A DNA stretch of 32,581 nt, taken from assembly GCA_024639145.1 (NCBI GenBank), contig JAHEIZ010000014.1:68543-101123 (forward strand). The letters run 5' to 3'. Below are positions 1 through 8,625 of the stretch, in pieces. The DNA comes from Actinomycetes bacterium. Lineage in GTDB: Bacteria; Actinomycetota; Actinomycetes; S36-B12. Under the pieces are notes generated by a model, which saw only the letters and a list, made by a program, of their open reading frames with translations, did not search any database and was not told the origin of the DNA. The translations under genes were made by a program, and so were the position numbers. How positions within the stretch are numbered: the stretch's first letter is position 1; every line of letters starts with the position of its first letter.

Positions 1-336
1 TGGGGCCTGCGCCCGTCATGGGGAATGAGCCAGCGCCTTCCGCATCTCGTCGGCCCGCAGCGCGCGCGCCTTCTCTCGTACTCGGCGATGACGTTCACCG
101 GAGTCCAGGCAGCACAATGGGGCCTCGCCTCCGCTTCATATCCACTCGAGGGTCTCGACACTGCAGTCGCCGCACTCGCGGCCACCATCGCGGAGAACAG
201 CAAGGGTGCCCTGCTCGCATACAAGGATCTCTACCGCGCTGCCGATGACCTTGAGCTCGCCGAAGGCATCGCGTACGAGGAGTCGACCCAGTACGAGATC
301 GACGACACCGAGCCGCGCATCGCGCAGTTCCGCTGA
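1..336 (+). CDS. Enoyl-CoA hydratase/isomerase family protein, C-terminal part (cut by window start)
   Basis: The reading frame is open from base 1 to a TGA at 334-336, so the gene begins before the window. The visible 111 residues look like the last third of a crotonase-fold protein: a stretch RLPHLVGPQRARLL, then a segment with QAAQWGLA (usually 'EA..WGLV'), then a helical tail with KGALLAYKDLYR. The first two thirds, including the oxyanion-hole region, are not visible, so hydratase cannot be told from isomerase. The next gene, a zinc alcohol dehydrogenase, starts 14 bases downstream on the same strand, which suggests one operon for acyl-CoA or alcohol catabolism. Family is fairly sure, substrate unknown. 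Confidence 0.75.
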   Translation, partial: WGLRPSWGMSQRLPHLVGPQRARLLSYSAMTFTGVQAAQWGLASASYPLEGLDTAVAALAATIAENSKGALLAYKDLYRAADDLELAEGIAYEESTQYEIDDTEPRIAQFR

Positions 337-350
337 GAAGAGGAATCACC

Positions 351-1376
351 ATGCGTGCTGCTGTGCTGAATGGCTACGGCGAGCTCCTATCGATCACCGA
401 TATCGCTCGGCCAGTGCCCGCCGCCGGTGAGGTACTGATCAAGGTGACTGCCGCAGGTCTGTGCCACACCGACCTGCACCTGATCGACGGCGATCCCGCG
501 ATCCTTCCCGGCTTTCCAGCGGTGCTCGGCCACGAGACGGCAGGTGTTGTCGAGGAAATCGGTGCCGGTGTCGTGTCTGTTGCCGTCGGTGACGCTGTCG
601 CGGTGTTCGGAGCGCAGGGCTGCGGTTCTTGTCCGACGTGCCTCGCGGGCCTGGAGAACATGTGCTCAGTGCAGGTGCTCTCGATGAATGGCATTGGCAT
701 TGCAGGTGGCTTCGCCGAGTACATGATCGTTCCGGCGGAGCGTCATCTTGTTCCTATGGGCGAGCTCGACCCAGTGAAAGCGGCTGGCCTGACTGATGCG
801 GGGTTGACTCCTTATCGCGCGGTTCAGCGCGCGCTCGCACACCTCGAGCCCGGCAGCACCGCCGTGGCTATTGGGCTCGGTGGTCTCGGTCAATTCGGAA
901 TTCAGTACTTGAACCTGTTGAGCGATGCTCGCATCGTGGGTCTCGATCCTGATCCCGCGAAGCGCGCACGAGCACTCGAACTCGGTGCCGATCTCGTCCT
1001 TGATCCGACATCTGCCGACTTCGGCGAGGCGACGGCCGAGCATGATCTCGCTGGCGGATGTGCCGCAGTGCTCGACTTCGTCGGCAACGATGCGTCACTC
1101 GCGACGGCGCGTTCACTTCTCGCTGCGCGGGGCATGCTCAACATCGTCGGTCTCGGTGGCGGCAGCACTGAGCTCAGCTTCTTCACGATGCCGCCCGAGT
1201 CTGTCGTGACGACGACCAACTGGGGCTCTGCACCTGAGATGGCCGAGGTGATCGCACTCGCGCGCGAGGGTCGCATTGAGTCGACCGTGACGGTCTACTC
1301 GCTCGATGATGCTCAGGTCGCTGTCGACGACCTACGCGCGGGCCGGGTCGACGGCCGCGCTGTCATCGTGCCGTAG
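351..1376 (+). CDS. Zinc-dependent alcohol dehydrogenase, NAD-type (MDR family)
   Basis: A 341-residue medium-chain dehydrogenase, full length for the family. Catalytic zinc ligands are visible as Cys38 (GLCHTDLH), His61 and Glu62 (GHE). The structural zinc loop has Cys91, Cys94, Cys97 and Cys105. The Rossmann motif GLGGLG lies at 175-180, and an acidic residue (Asp199) ends the second strand, which favours NAD over NADP. The start ATG has AGAGGA about 7 bases upstream. Downstream of the enoyl-CoA hydratase end, it probably shares that operon. It resembles broad-range actinobacterial alcohol dehydrogenases; the substrate cannot be read from sequence. A paralogue of similar design lies at 19446-20447. 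Confidence 0.88.
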   Translation: MRAAVLNGYGELLSITDIARPVPAAGEVLIKVTAAGLCHTDLHLIDGDPAILPGFPAVLGHETAGVVEEIGAGVVSVAVGDAVAVFGAQGCGSCPTCLAGLENMCSVQVLSMNGIGIAGGFAEYMIVPAERHLVPMGELDPVKAAGLTDAGLTPYRAVQRALAHLEPGSTAVAIGLGGLGQFGIQYLNLLSDARIVGLDPDPAKRARALELGADLVLDPTSADFGEATAEHDLAGGCAAVLDFVGNDASLATARSLLAARGMLNIVGLGGGSTELSFFTMPPESVVTTTNWGSAPEMAEVIALAREGRIESTVTVYSLDDAQVAVDDLRAGRVDGRAVIVP

Positions 1377-1391
1377 GCGAACGCCTAACGG
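1374..1391. terminator. Possible bidirectional terminator hairpin over two stop codons
   Basis: Between the convergent alcohol dehydrogenase and DUF4395 genes lies the inverted repeat TAGGCG-AA-CGCCTA (1374-1387). It can be extended to flanking CCG/CGG with one bulged base. Both genes' TAG stops are inside the arms. There is no T-run on either side and the loop is very small, so this may only be a symmetric stop-codon pair. Confidence 0.3.
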
Positions 1392-1831
1392 TGACGCAGG
1401 CGTGCTCCGAGAAGGTACATCTCGCAACCGAGGCAGAAGTCGAATGCCGCGTTGAGGAATGCGGCGGCGAGAGCGAAGCCGATCGCAATGGCCGCGATCA
1501 GAGTTGCGCCGAGGATGATCGACACGAGTGCGACGATCATGAAGATGAGTCCGACAGCCTGCGCGAAGCGCGGCGGCGCTGCGTCCTCGAGTACCTGCGG
1601 CGGTGCCAGGCGCGGGCCGATCACCGTGCGGTAGAGGATTCCGTAGGGCTGTGCATGCAGGCCGACGAGTGCTCCGAGACCGAAGACCAGGGTCTGCCAG
1701 GCGACGAGCACATCGGAGAGCGGGCTTCCGACGGTGATGAGCGCAATTGCCAGCACGACCGTGGTGATAGCGCCGCCGAAGCGCGGGCCGCGCGGATCGA
1801 TCTCGGTGCGGGTGCAGATCGCAGTCGTCAT
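1385..1831 (-). CDS. DUF4395 family membrane protein
   Basis: 148 residues with about four hydrophobic segments (roughly 22-40, 45-60, 88-105, 107-125). The family's hallmarks are present: DPRGPRF near the N-terminus, PPRFAQAVG at the centre, and a C-terminal FCLGCEMY with a CxxC-like cysteine pair (Cys133, Cys136). DUF4395 proteins are often encoded beside thioredoxins, and here the upstream gene on the same strand is a membrane-anchored thioredoxin. A role in electron transfer or sulfur handling at the membrane is inferred. The start ATG is preceded by GGAGTTCCC (complement of 1832-1840). An 88-base gap separates it from the thioredoxin gene and contains a triple GAACG repeat that may be its own control site. 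Confidence 0.85.
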   Translation of the reverse strand: MTTAICTRTEIDPRGPRFGGAITTVVLAIALITVGSPLSDVLVAWQTLVFGLGALVGLHAQPYGILYRTVIGPRLAPPQVLEDAAPPRFAQAVGLIFMIVALVSIILGATLIAAIAIGFALAAAFLNAAFDFCLGCEMYLLGARLRHR

Positions 1832-1844
1832 GGGAACTCCTTCA

Positions 1845-1871
1845 CTCGTTCTACGAGAACGCTAGAACGAG
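1845..1871. promoter_or_regulatory. Nested inverted repeat upstream of the DUF4395 gene
   Basis: CTCGTTCTA (1845-1853) pairs perfectly with TAGAACGAG (1863-1871). A second perfect pair, CGTTCT (1847-1852) and AGAACG (1856-1861), is nested in it. Three GAACG half-sites therefore lie within 27 bases, 14-40 bases before the DUF4395 start. The arrangement suits a transcription factor that binds one of two alternative dimer sites; which factor is unknown. A hairpin in the thioredoxin transcript is an alternative. Confidence 0.45.
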
Positions 1872-1919
1872 CGGATTCGCGCGCGGCCCGGGGTCGGGCA
1901 ATTGCAAACGGCTTGCAGA

Positions 1920-2402
1920 TCAGCGAGTGAGCTCGCCGATGGCGGCGATGACATCGACCTTGCGAGGTGCCCCGCTGGCCCGCTTGCGGATGGCCCCGCG
2001 GGTGTCGAGAACCAGAACGGTGGGGGTGCGTCGAATGTCGAGTTGGCGCACGAGTTCGAGATTCGACTCGGCATCGATTTCGATGTGGGTGACGCCCGGA
2101 ATCATCTGCACGACCTCGTCGAGGATGCGGCGCGTCGCCCGGCAGGGCTGGCAGAACGCACTGGAGAACTGCACGAGGGTCGCAACCTCACCGAGCGAGG
2201 TACCGATCGCCGCCGCCGTGAGCACATCGCCGCCGTGCTCGTCATGCACCGCGTCGTGGACGTCAGCAGGCGGAGCATCATCGGGCAACGGCACCGGCCG
2301 CGCATCCCCGATCGACTTCATGCGTCCATCGGTCGCGCGACGCCACAGGCCGAATGCCGTCGCGGCAGCGAGGGCGAGCACGAGGATCAGGACACCGGTC
2401 AT
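1920..2402 (-). CDS. Membrane-anchored thioredoxin-like protein
   Basis: 160 residues from an ATG at 2402, 7 bases after the stop of the upstream hydrolase gene. Residues 1-20 (starting MTGVLILVLALAAATAF) form a hydrophobic anchor or signal, followed by a loop of about 50 residues and a thioredoxin fold. The active site is CQPC in FSSAFCQPCRATR, and the cis-proline region is RRTPTVLVLD. This is probably an extracytoplasmic or membrane-bound disulfide reductase, paired with DUF4395 downstream. The frame stays open upstream to 2798, but that part overlaps the hydrolase gene and lacks family similarity, so the ATG before the anchor is preferred. Confidence 0.85.
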   Translation of the reverse strand: MTGVLILVLALAAATAFGLWRRATDGRMKSIGDARPVPLPDDAPPADVHDAVHDEHGGDVLTAAAIGTSLGEVATLVQFSSAFCQPCRATRRILDEVVQMIPGVTHIEIDAESNLELVRQLDIRRTPTVLVLDTRGAIRKRASGAPRKVDVIAAIGELTR

Positions 2403-2409
2403 AACAGCG

Positions 2410-3171
2410 CTAACTCTCCACCCTCGTGATCTGTTCCCGCGCCCAGGTGGCGATTCGCTCGAGGGTCTCGTCGTCGATTGCCGACTCGGCGTGACCGAAG
2501 CCCGAAATCTCCCAGAGCTCGACGTTGTCATTTCCGCTTGCCACGGCAGCCGCGTGAAGTGATCGCGGATGCTCGAGGGGGAAGTAGCGATCGACATCAC
2601 CGTGCACGATGAGCACGGGCAGATGCGGGTAGCGGGTGATGGCCTCGACGGGTGGCTCGGGCATCGGGTCGGGCCATCCTTGCGAATCGATGCGAGTGCC
2701 CCGCGTGCGCATGAAGGAGCGACCTGCCTTCGATGCCACGACTTTGTGCATGCGACGCATGATCTTGGTGCCGCGGTAGTACCAGAACGCCGGCGCACTG
2801 ACCGCTACGACGGCATCGACGTGATCGTTCTCGCCCTGCGGGAACGCCGCCTGGCGCAGCACGACCGCGCCGCCCATCGAGAAACCGACGGTGATCACAT
2901 GCCGGTAGCCGAGCTCTCGTGCCCATGTGACGGCGGCCGAGACGTCCCAGATTTCCTTGTGGCCAATGGTGGTGACACCGGCGGACTCGCCGTGACCTCG
3001 CATGTCGAGCACGATGACCGCAGCCGATCGGGAGAGCACGCGCACGACCTTCTCCACGCGCTCGGAGCGCCATTGCCCGGTGAACCCATGGGCAACGACC
3101 AGGCAGAGATCACCCTCGCGCGGCATGTGCGCAGCGCTGATCGAGGTGCCGTCGGAGGCGGTGAGCGTCAT
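2410..3171 (-). CDS. Alpha/beta hydrolase (putative esterase or lipase-like)
   Basis: 253 residues with the alpha/beta hydrolase core. VVAHGFTG forms the oxyanion region, DMRGHGES follows strand 4, and the nucleophile elbow GFSMGG gives Ser98. The acid is in HGDVDRYFP (Asp192 or Asp194) and His227 is in SGFGHAES. The start chosen is the ATG at 3171, with AGGAA 9 bases upstream; an ATG at 3192 is possible, and the frame runs on to 3381 across the glnR promoter, which is unlikely. It is first in a minus-strand operon with the thioredoxin (7-base gap) and is divergent from glnR. Substrate unknown. Confidence 0.85.
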   Translation of the reverse strand: MTLTASDGTSISAAHMPREGDLCLVVAHGFTGQWRSERVEKVVRVLSRSAAVIVLDMRGHGESAGVTTIGHKEIWDVSAAVTWARELGYRHVITVGFSMGGAVVLRQAAFPQGENDHVDAVVAVSAPAFWYYRGTKIMRRMHKVVASKAGRSFMRTRGTRIDSQGWPDPMPEPPVEAITRYPHLPVLIVHGDVDRYFPLEHPRSLHAAAVASGNDNVELWEISGFGHAESAIDDETLERIATWAREQITRVES

Positions 3172-3266
3172 GGATTCGGGTTCCTGGCCCATTCCCCACC
3201 CCGCCTTCTCGCTCTGCACCACCTGTGACCTGCTTCCCGGTCGAGCCCCCATTGTCTCCGATGCCG

Positions 3267-3303
3267 TAGCCTGGGGTCCTTCCCGAGGGTGAAAGGCGGT
3301 GAC
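3267..3303 (+). promoter_or_regulatory. Putative glnR promoter -10 and ribosome binding site
   Basis: TAGCCT (3267-3272) fits the actinobacterial TAnnnT -10 pattern. A purine-rich AAAGGCGG lies 5-12 bases before the ATG at 3304 and decides that start over an in-frame GTG at 3289. No convincing -35 was found. Confidence 0.35.
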
Positions 3304-4026
3304 ATGAGGCTTCTCCTGCTCACCCGTGCCATGGAGCCCTCCTCCGAGGTACTGCCGGCCCTCGGTCTCCTGGCCCACCACGTGCGCGCCCTCCCGGCAG
3401 AGCCCACTGCTCTCCTTGATGCACCCAACTGCGATGCCCTGGTCATCGACGGCCGCCGCGACCTGCCCGCCGTGCGCGGCCTCACCCGACTGATCCGCCA
3501 GACCGGGGTCGATGTTCCCGTGCTCCTCGTCACCACCGAAGGTGGCCTGGCTGCCGTGCAGTGGGACTGGGGAATGGACGAAATCCTGCTCGACACGATC
3601 TCGCCGGCAGAGCTCGAGGCACGCCTGCGCCTTGCAGTCTCGCGTATCGGCGAGGCGACCGGCGCGACGAACTCCGAGCCCGAGGAGATCCGCAGCGGCG
3701 AGCTCATGGTCGACGAGGGCACCTACACGGCGAAGCTTCGCGGTCGCAGTCTTGACCTCACCTTCAAGGAATTCGAGCTACTCAAGTTCCTCGCCCAGCA
3801 CCCCGGTCGCGTCTTCACTCGCGCACTCTTGCTGCAGGAAGTGTGGGGCTACGACTACTTCGGCGGCACTCGCACTGTCGATGTTCACGTACGCCGCCTT
3901 CGCGCGAAGCTCGGCGTCGAGCATGAGTCGCTGATCGGCACCGTGCGCAACGTCGGCTACCGATTCGTCCCGATGGGCGAGGCTGCGCTCGACGACGACA
4001 TGGTCGTCGACCCGTCGCTGGTATGA
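3304..4026 (+). CDS. glnR: GlnR, atypical OmpR-family regulator of nitrogen metabolism
   Basis: 240 residues. The N-terminal receiver-like domain carries LPALGLLAH, the conserved VIDGRRDLP with Asp49, and TEGGLAAV. The C-terminal winged helix has [18 protein letters not shown], the [20 protein letters not shown] recognition region and [10 protein letters not shown], which is nearly invariant in actinobacterial GlnR. GlnR activates or represses nitrogen-assimilation genes (amtB, glnA, nirB, ure) without a partner kinase; that is family knowledge. mshD overlaps its stop by four bases (ATGA), a neighbour pair I recall from other actinomycetes. Such a global regulator could also touch the amine-catabolism genes further on, but I did not identify GlnR boxes there. 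Confidence 0.93.
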   Translation: MRLLLLTRAMEPSSEVLPALGLLAHHVRALPAEPTALLDAPNCDALVIDGRRDLPAVRGLTRLIRQTGVDVPVLLVTTEGGLAAVQWDWGMDEILLDTISPAELEARLRLAVSRIGEATGATNSEPEEIRSGELMVDEGTYTAKLRGRSLDLTFKEFELLKFLAQHPGRVFTRALLLQEVWGYDYFGGTRTVDVHVRRLRAKLGVEHESLIGTVRNVGYRFVPMGEAALDDDMVVDPSLV

Positions 4027-4964
4027 GCATGTCGCTCACTGTCAGCACAGTCGAGCATCTCGACCCGGCCGAGCTCGCCGGCGTCATCACCTTGATCGAG
4101 CACGTGACGTCGGCTGACGGCCTGCATCCGCTCTCCGAGCACGTCTATCTCCACCTTCGCCATGGCGGCGAGGACGGTGGTCGGCACGTGCTCGTGCGCG
4201 ATGACTCGTCCACCATCGTCGGCTATGCGCATCTGGACTGCACTGACATGGTCGAAGGACCAAGTGCCGAGCTCGCGGTCGAGCCGGCTGCACGCCGCGA
4301 GGGTGTCGGCCGCCTGATCATCACGACCTTGCTCGAGCTCACCGAGGGTCAGGGACTTCGGCTGTGGGCCCATGGCGAGCAGGCGGCGGCCGCGCGGCTG
4401 GCCCGTTCGATGGGCTTCGAGCACTCGCGCGTGCTGTGGCAGATGCGGCGTTCGCTGTTCGCGCCGCTTTCAGCCGCGGCTCTGCCCGAGGGCTTCACCA
4501 TCCGTGCCTTCGAACCGGGCGTCGATGATCGGGCGTGGCTGCGCATCAACTCGCGGGCCTTCGCCGATCTGCCCGATCAGGGCGGCTGGACCTTGGATGA
4601 TCTCCACCGGCGCATGGCCGAGCCCTGGTTCTCGGCCGCCGGCTTCCTGATCGCCGAGCACGAGGGTGAGGTCATCGGCTTCCATTGGACGAAGGTCCAC
4701 GGGCGCAAGAGCAGTGGTGGCCATGACCATGACGCCATCGGCGAGGTGTACGTCGTAGGGGTCGACCCCGACTACGCCGGTCGCGGCCTGGGCCGCGCCC
4801 TGACCCTGGCCGGCCTTCACCACCTTCGTGGCCTCGGACTCTCCCAGGCGATGCTGTACGTCGATGCCAGCAATACCTCGGCTATTCGCCTCTACGAGGG
4901 ACTCGGCTTCTCCCGCTGGGATACCGACGTTCTCTATCGTCATCGCACGGTTGCCACTCGTTAA
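4023..4964 (+). CDS. mshD: Mycothiol synthase (acetyltransferase)
   Basis: 313 residues containing two GNAT domains in tandem, as expected for MshD. The N-terminal half has the degenerate acetyl-CoA loop ARREGVGRL. The C-terminal half (about 150-310) has the active type [20 protein letters not shown], then [26 protein letters not shown] is also typical of MshD. The enzyme acetylates the cysteinyl amine of Cys-GlcN-Ins, the last step to mycothiol, in the cytoplasm. The ATG overlaps the glnR stop (ATGA), so translation is likely coupled. ppk1 follows after 23 bases. Confidence 0.93.
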   Translation: MSMSLTVSTVEHLDPAELAGVITLIEHVTSADGLHPLSEHVYLHLRHGGEDGGRHVLVRDDSSTIVGYAHLDCTDMVEGPSAELAVEPAARREGVGRLIITTLLELTEGQGLRLWAHGEQAAAARLARSMGFEHSRVLWQMRRSLFAPLSAAALPEGFTIRAFEPGVDDRAWLRINSRAFADLPDQGGWTLDDLHRRMAEPWFSAAGFLIAEHEGEVIGFHWTKVHGRKSSGGHDHDAIGEVYVVGVDPDYAGRGLGRALTLAGLHHLRGLGLSQAMLYVDASNTSAIRLYEGLGFSRWDTDVLYRHRTVATR

Positions 4965-4987
4965 CCCCGCTGTGCCACGATGGACCC

Positions 4988-7111
4988 GTGTCCCTAGAGC
5001 AGACTTCCCCCACCGAGGCGCAGCCCACGCCGCTGCCGATTCATGGTGGCGATCTCCCGCCTGACCGCTTCCTCGACCGAGAGCTCTCCTGGCTCGCCTT
5101 CAACCAGCGGGTTCTCGAGCTTGCCGAGGACGACACGCTGCCCCCGCTGGAGCGGGCCAAGTTCCTCGCCATCTTCGCGAGCAACCTCGATGAGTTCTTC
5201 ATGGTGCGGGTCGCCGGCCTCAAGCGCCGCATCGCGACCGGTATCGCTGTGCGTGCCGCGAGCGGCCTGACCCCTCGCGAGGTGCTCGAGAACATCTGGG
5301 TGCGCGCCCACGCCCTGCAGCGCGAGCACGCGAATGTCTTCCACGGCGAGGTGATGCCCGCACTCAGCGACAACGGGATCGAGTTGTTGCGCTGGGCCGA
5401 GCTCACCGATGCCGAGCGCGATGCGACCGAGCCGTTCTTCGACGGCCAGGTGTTCCCGGTGCTCACTCCGCTCGCTGTCGATCCGTCGCACCCCTTCCCG
5501 TACATCAGCGGTCTGTCGCTGAATCTCGCGGTCGTCGTGCGCAATCCGATTACCGGCACCGAGCTCTTCGCTCGCGTCAAGGTGCCGCCGTCACTTCCGC
5601 GATTCGTCGCCGTGGGCCCTCAGCGTTTCGTGCCGCTGGAAGACATCATCGCCGCGCACCTCAATGACCTCTTCCCAGGCATGCAGATTCTCGAGCATCA
5701 TGCCTTCCGCGTGACGCGCAATGAGGATGTCGAGGTCGAGGAGGACGACGCCGAGAACCTCCTGCTCGCACTCGAGCGCGAGTTGATGCGTCGCCGCTTC
5801 GGTCCTCCCGTGCGCCTGGAGGTCGAGGAGTCCATCTCCGCACACGTGCTCGACTTGCTGGTCAGCGAGCTCGACATCAATGAGCACGAGGTCTTCCGCA
5901 TTCCGGGCCCGCTGGATCTCACGGGTCTGTGGACAGTGGTGGCGCTCGATCGCGATGATCTGAAGCAGCCGAAGTTCGTGCCGAGCACGTCTCGACAGCT
6001 CAACCTTGTCGAGTCATCGATCGCGCCCGACGTGCTCGCCTCGGTGCGCGAGCACGATGTCCTGCTTCATCACCCCTATGACTCCTTCAGCACGAGTGTG
6101 CAGCTGTTCCTGGAGCAGGCAGCCCGTGACCCGCAGGTGCTCGCCATCAAGCAGACCCTGTACCGCACCTCCGGTGATTCACCGATCACCGAGGCACTGA
6201 TCGATGCTGCGCAGATGGGCAAGCAGGTACTCGCCCTGGTCGAGATCAAGGCGCGCTTCGACGAGCAGAACAACATCGACTGGGGTCGCAAGCTCGAGGA
6301 AGCCGGCGTGCACGTGGTCTACGGCCTCGTCGGTCTCAAGACGCACTGCAAGCTCTCGATGGTGGTGCGCAATGACGGGGATCGCCTGCGTCGCTACACG
6401 CACATCGGTACCGGCAACTATCACCCCAAGACTGCCCGCCTGTATGAGGACTTCGGCCTCATCACCTGCGACGAGCAGGTGGGTGAGGATGTCAGCAACC
6501 TGTTCAACGTGCTCTCGGGATACTCGATGAACACGGAGTATTCGCGTCTGCTCGTCGCTCCTCATTCGGTGCGCACCGGCCTGGTCGAGCGCATTGAGCG
6601 CGAGATCGAGCACCATGAGGCAGGTCGTACCTCCGGCATCCAGTTCAAGACCAACGCACTCGTCGACGAGGGCATCATCGATGCCCTGTACCGCGCATCC
6701 GCCGCCGGTGTACCGGTGCAGGTGTTCGTGCGCGGTATCTGCGCTCTGCGCCCCGGAGTACCGGGCCTGAGCGACAACATCGAGGTGATCAGCATCCTGG
6801 GCCGCTTCCTCGAGCACTCGCGCGCGTACTGCTTCGAGAATGGCGGTGACAAGGAGGTCTGGATCGGATCGGCCGACATGATGCACCGCAATCTCGATCG
6901 CCGTGTCGAGACTCTCGTGCGACTCGTGCAGCCCGAGCAGATCGACGAGATCAGCGGCCTGTTCGCACTCGCCTTCGATCCCGCGACTTCGGCATGGCAC
7001 CTGCGCACCGACGGAACCTGGGTGCGTGACACCGTCGGAAGCGACGGCATTCGCCTGCGTGACTACCAGGAGACTCTCGTGGCGCGCCAGAAGCGCCGCG
7101 AAGCACGCTGA
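4988..7111 (+). CDS. ppk1: Polyphosphate kinase 1
   Basis: 707 residues, normal length. It has the N-terminal helical domain ([32 protein letters not shown]) and two phospholipase-D-like C-terminal domains. The phosphorylated histidine equivalent to E. coli His435 is His453 in LKTHCKLSM, and the second conserved one is His610 in LEHSRAY. The magnesium/phosphate arginine motif [11 protein letters not shown] and [15 protein letters not shown] are intact. It makes polyphosphate from ATP reversibly, at the membrane or in granules. The start GTG lies 23 bases after mshD with only a weak Shine-Dalgarno sequence. The next gene overlaps by one base (TGATG), so PPK and the CHAD protein are likely co-translated. 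Confidence 0.95.
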   Translation: MSLEQTSPTEAQPTPLPIHGGDLPPDRFLDRELSWLAFNQRVLELAEDDTLPPLERAKFLAIFASNLDEFFMVRVAGLKRRIATGIAVRAASGLTPREVLENIWVRAHALQREHANVFHGEVMPALSDNGIELLRWAELTDAERDATEPFFDGQVFPVLTPLAVDPSHPFPYISGLSLNLAVVVRNPITGTELFARVKVPPSLPRFVAVGPQRFVPLEDIIAAHLNDLFPGMQILEHHAFRVTRNEDVEVEEDDAENLLLALERELMRRRFGPPVRLEVEESISAHVLDLLVSELDINEHEVFRIPGPLDLTGLWTVVALDRDDLKQPKFVPSTSRQLNLVESSIAPDVLASVREHDVLLHHPYDSFSTSVQLFLEQAARDPQVLAIKQTLYRTSGDSPITEALIDAAQMGKQVLALVEIKARFDEQNNIDWGRKLEEAGVHVVYGLVGLKTHCKLSMVVRNDGDRLRRYTHIGTGNYHPKTARLYEDFGLITCDEQVGEDVSNLFNVLSGYSMNTEYSRLLVAPHSVRTGLVERIEREIEHHEAGRTSGIQFKTNALVDEGIIDALYRASAAGVPVQVFVRGICALRPGVPGLSDNIEVISILGRFLEHSRAYCFENGGDKEVWIGSADMMHRNLDRRVETLVRLVQPEQIDEISGLFALAFDPATSAWHLRTDGTWVRDTVGSDGIRLRDYQETLVARQKRREAR

Positions 7112-8625
7112 TGGCGACTTTCCGCGAGGTCGAGCGCAAGGTGCGCGTCGCTGACTCCTTCGATATCGCTCCGGTGCTCGATCACCTGGGCGACTATCGG
7201 CCACGGCGCGGCCCGGCATTCACCATGCTCGCCGACTATTTCGACACCGATGAACTGACCTTGTTCCGCTGGCGCATCACGCTGCGCCGACGCGAGGGCG
7301 GCGTCGACCAGGGCTGGCACCTCAAGCTGCCGGTGGTCGGCGGCCATGCGGGTGATCGCGATGAAGTGCGCCTTGATCTCTCCGAGCACGTGCCCGCACG
7401 ACTCGGCGACATCGTCTCGCCCCTCATTGGCGAGAAACCGCTGAAGCCGCAGGTGATCGTCGAGACCCTGCGCACCCCGGTATCCATCGTTGATGCCGAG
7501 GGCCGGATGCTTGCCGAGGTCGTCGATGACCGCGTGACCGTGCGGCTACCGGGCCAGCCGGAGGCGCAGTTCCGCGAGATCGAGGTCGAGGCGGCCGACG
7601 CCGCCGATCCCGAGTCGATCGCGTGCATGAACGCAGTCGTCGACCGCTTCCTCGCCGCCGGAGGCGAACTCGGATCGTCGAGCAAGGCCGCCTCCGCACT
7701 CGGTGCTCGAGCCGGAGGCGAATGCGATGTGCCCGAGCCTCGACTCCCGTCCTCGCATGTCATGGCCGTTGACGTGATTCGAGTGGCGATCGCCTCGGGA
7801 GTGCGGGCCTTGATGCTCGCTGACGTCGACGTGCGCCGCGATGCACCCGACGCGGCGCATGCGATGCGAGTCGCAGCCCGCCACCTTCGCGCCTTCCTGC
7901 ACACCTATGGGGATTTCTTCGACACCGGCTGGCGCGATCGCATGAGCGAGGAACTTGCCTGGGTGGCCTCTGAGCTCGGTGCGATCCGTGACACCGAGGT
8001 ACTGCTTGCACGACTCCTCGATCATGCAGGCGCCCTGGGTGATGACGACGGCACGCGAGTCAGCGAATTCTTGAATGCACGACTCGGGCAACGCCTGCAG
8101 TCGGCACGTGCGAGCGCACTGGCGGCACTGCGCAGTGACCGTCATCAGTACCTCATCGAGGATCTCATCGATGCCGCGAGTAACCCGAGCGCACTGCCCA
8201 TCGCCTACTCCGACTACTCCGAGAGCATGCCGAGGCTGGCCTCTGCAGCCTGGCATGAGTTCCGCAATACCGTGCGGGGCCTCGACATCGACTCACCCTC
8301 ACACGAGTGGCATCACGCACGCATACTCGCCAAGCGGGCCAGGTACGCGATGGATGCCCTGGCTCCCCTCGAGGGCAAGCCGGTCAAGCGCCTGGCCCAT
8401 GCCCTGTCGATTGCGACCGAGCTGCTCGGTATTCATCAGGATGCCTACGTCGCGCAGCAGACCCTGAGCTCACTCGCCACGGCTCCGAGTACCTCGGGAA
8501 GCATGGGGCTCCTGCTGGGCCGTCTGTTCGAGTACGAGAGCGATGAGGAAATCCTCGATCGCTTCCGTTTCATGGATGCCTGGCCCGACATCAAGAAGGC
8601 GGCGAAGAAGGTGGAGTGGCTGTGA
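7111..8625 (+). CDS. CYTH and CHAD domain polyphosphate-associated protein
   Basis: 504 residues with two domains. The N-terminal CYTH domain (about 1-200) opens with EVERKVRV, the ExExK signature (Glu6, Glu8, Lys10) of triphosphate tunnel enzymes. The C-terminal CHAD domain (about 215-490) is helical with repeated basic/histidine segments, such as AHAMRVAARHLRAFL and HHARILAKRARYAMD, that bind polyphosphate in characterised members. It overlaps the ppk1 stop by one base. It probably binds polyphosphate or hydrolyses a triphosphate end. Whether the CYTH domain is catalytic here is not known; I see no obvious loss of its first acidic strand. Confidence 0.9.
   Translation: MATFREVERKVRVADSFDIAPVLDHLGDYRPRRGPAFTMLADYFDTDELTLFRWRITLRRREGGVDQGWHLKLPVVGGHAGDRDEVRLDLSEHVPARLGDIVSPLIGEKPLKPQVIVETLRTPVSIVDAEGRMLAEVVDDRVTVRLPGQPEAQFREIEVEAADAADPESIACMNAVVDRFLAAGGELGSSSKAASALGARAGGECDVPEPRLPSSHVMAVDVIRVAIASGVRALMLADVDVRRDAPDAAHAMRVAARHLRAFLHTYGDFFDTGWRDRMSEELAWVASELGAIRDTEVLLARLLDHAGALGDDDGTRVSEFLNARLGQRLQSARASALAALRSDRHQYLIEDLIDAASNPSALPIAYSDYSESMPRLASAAWHEFRNTVRGLDIDSPSHEWHHARILAKRARYAMDALAPLEGKPVKRLAHALSIATELLGIHQDAYVAQQTLSSLATAPSTSGSMGLLLGRLFEYESDEEILDRFRFMDAWPDIKKAAKKVEWL

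Noticed and set aside
1847-1861. LexA (SOS) box
   Set aside because: The half-sites face the wrong way: GTTC-n-GAAC rather than GAAC-n4-GTTC.
2403-2798. N-terminal extension of the thioredoxin frame
   Set aside because: It overlaps the hydrolase gene; the hydrophobic anchor begins at the ATG at 2402.
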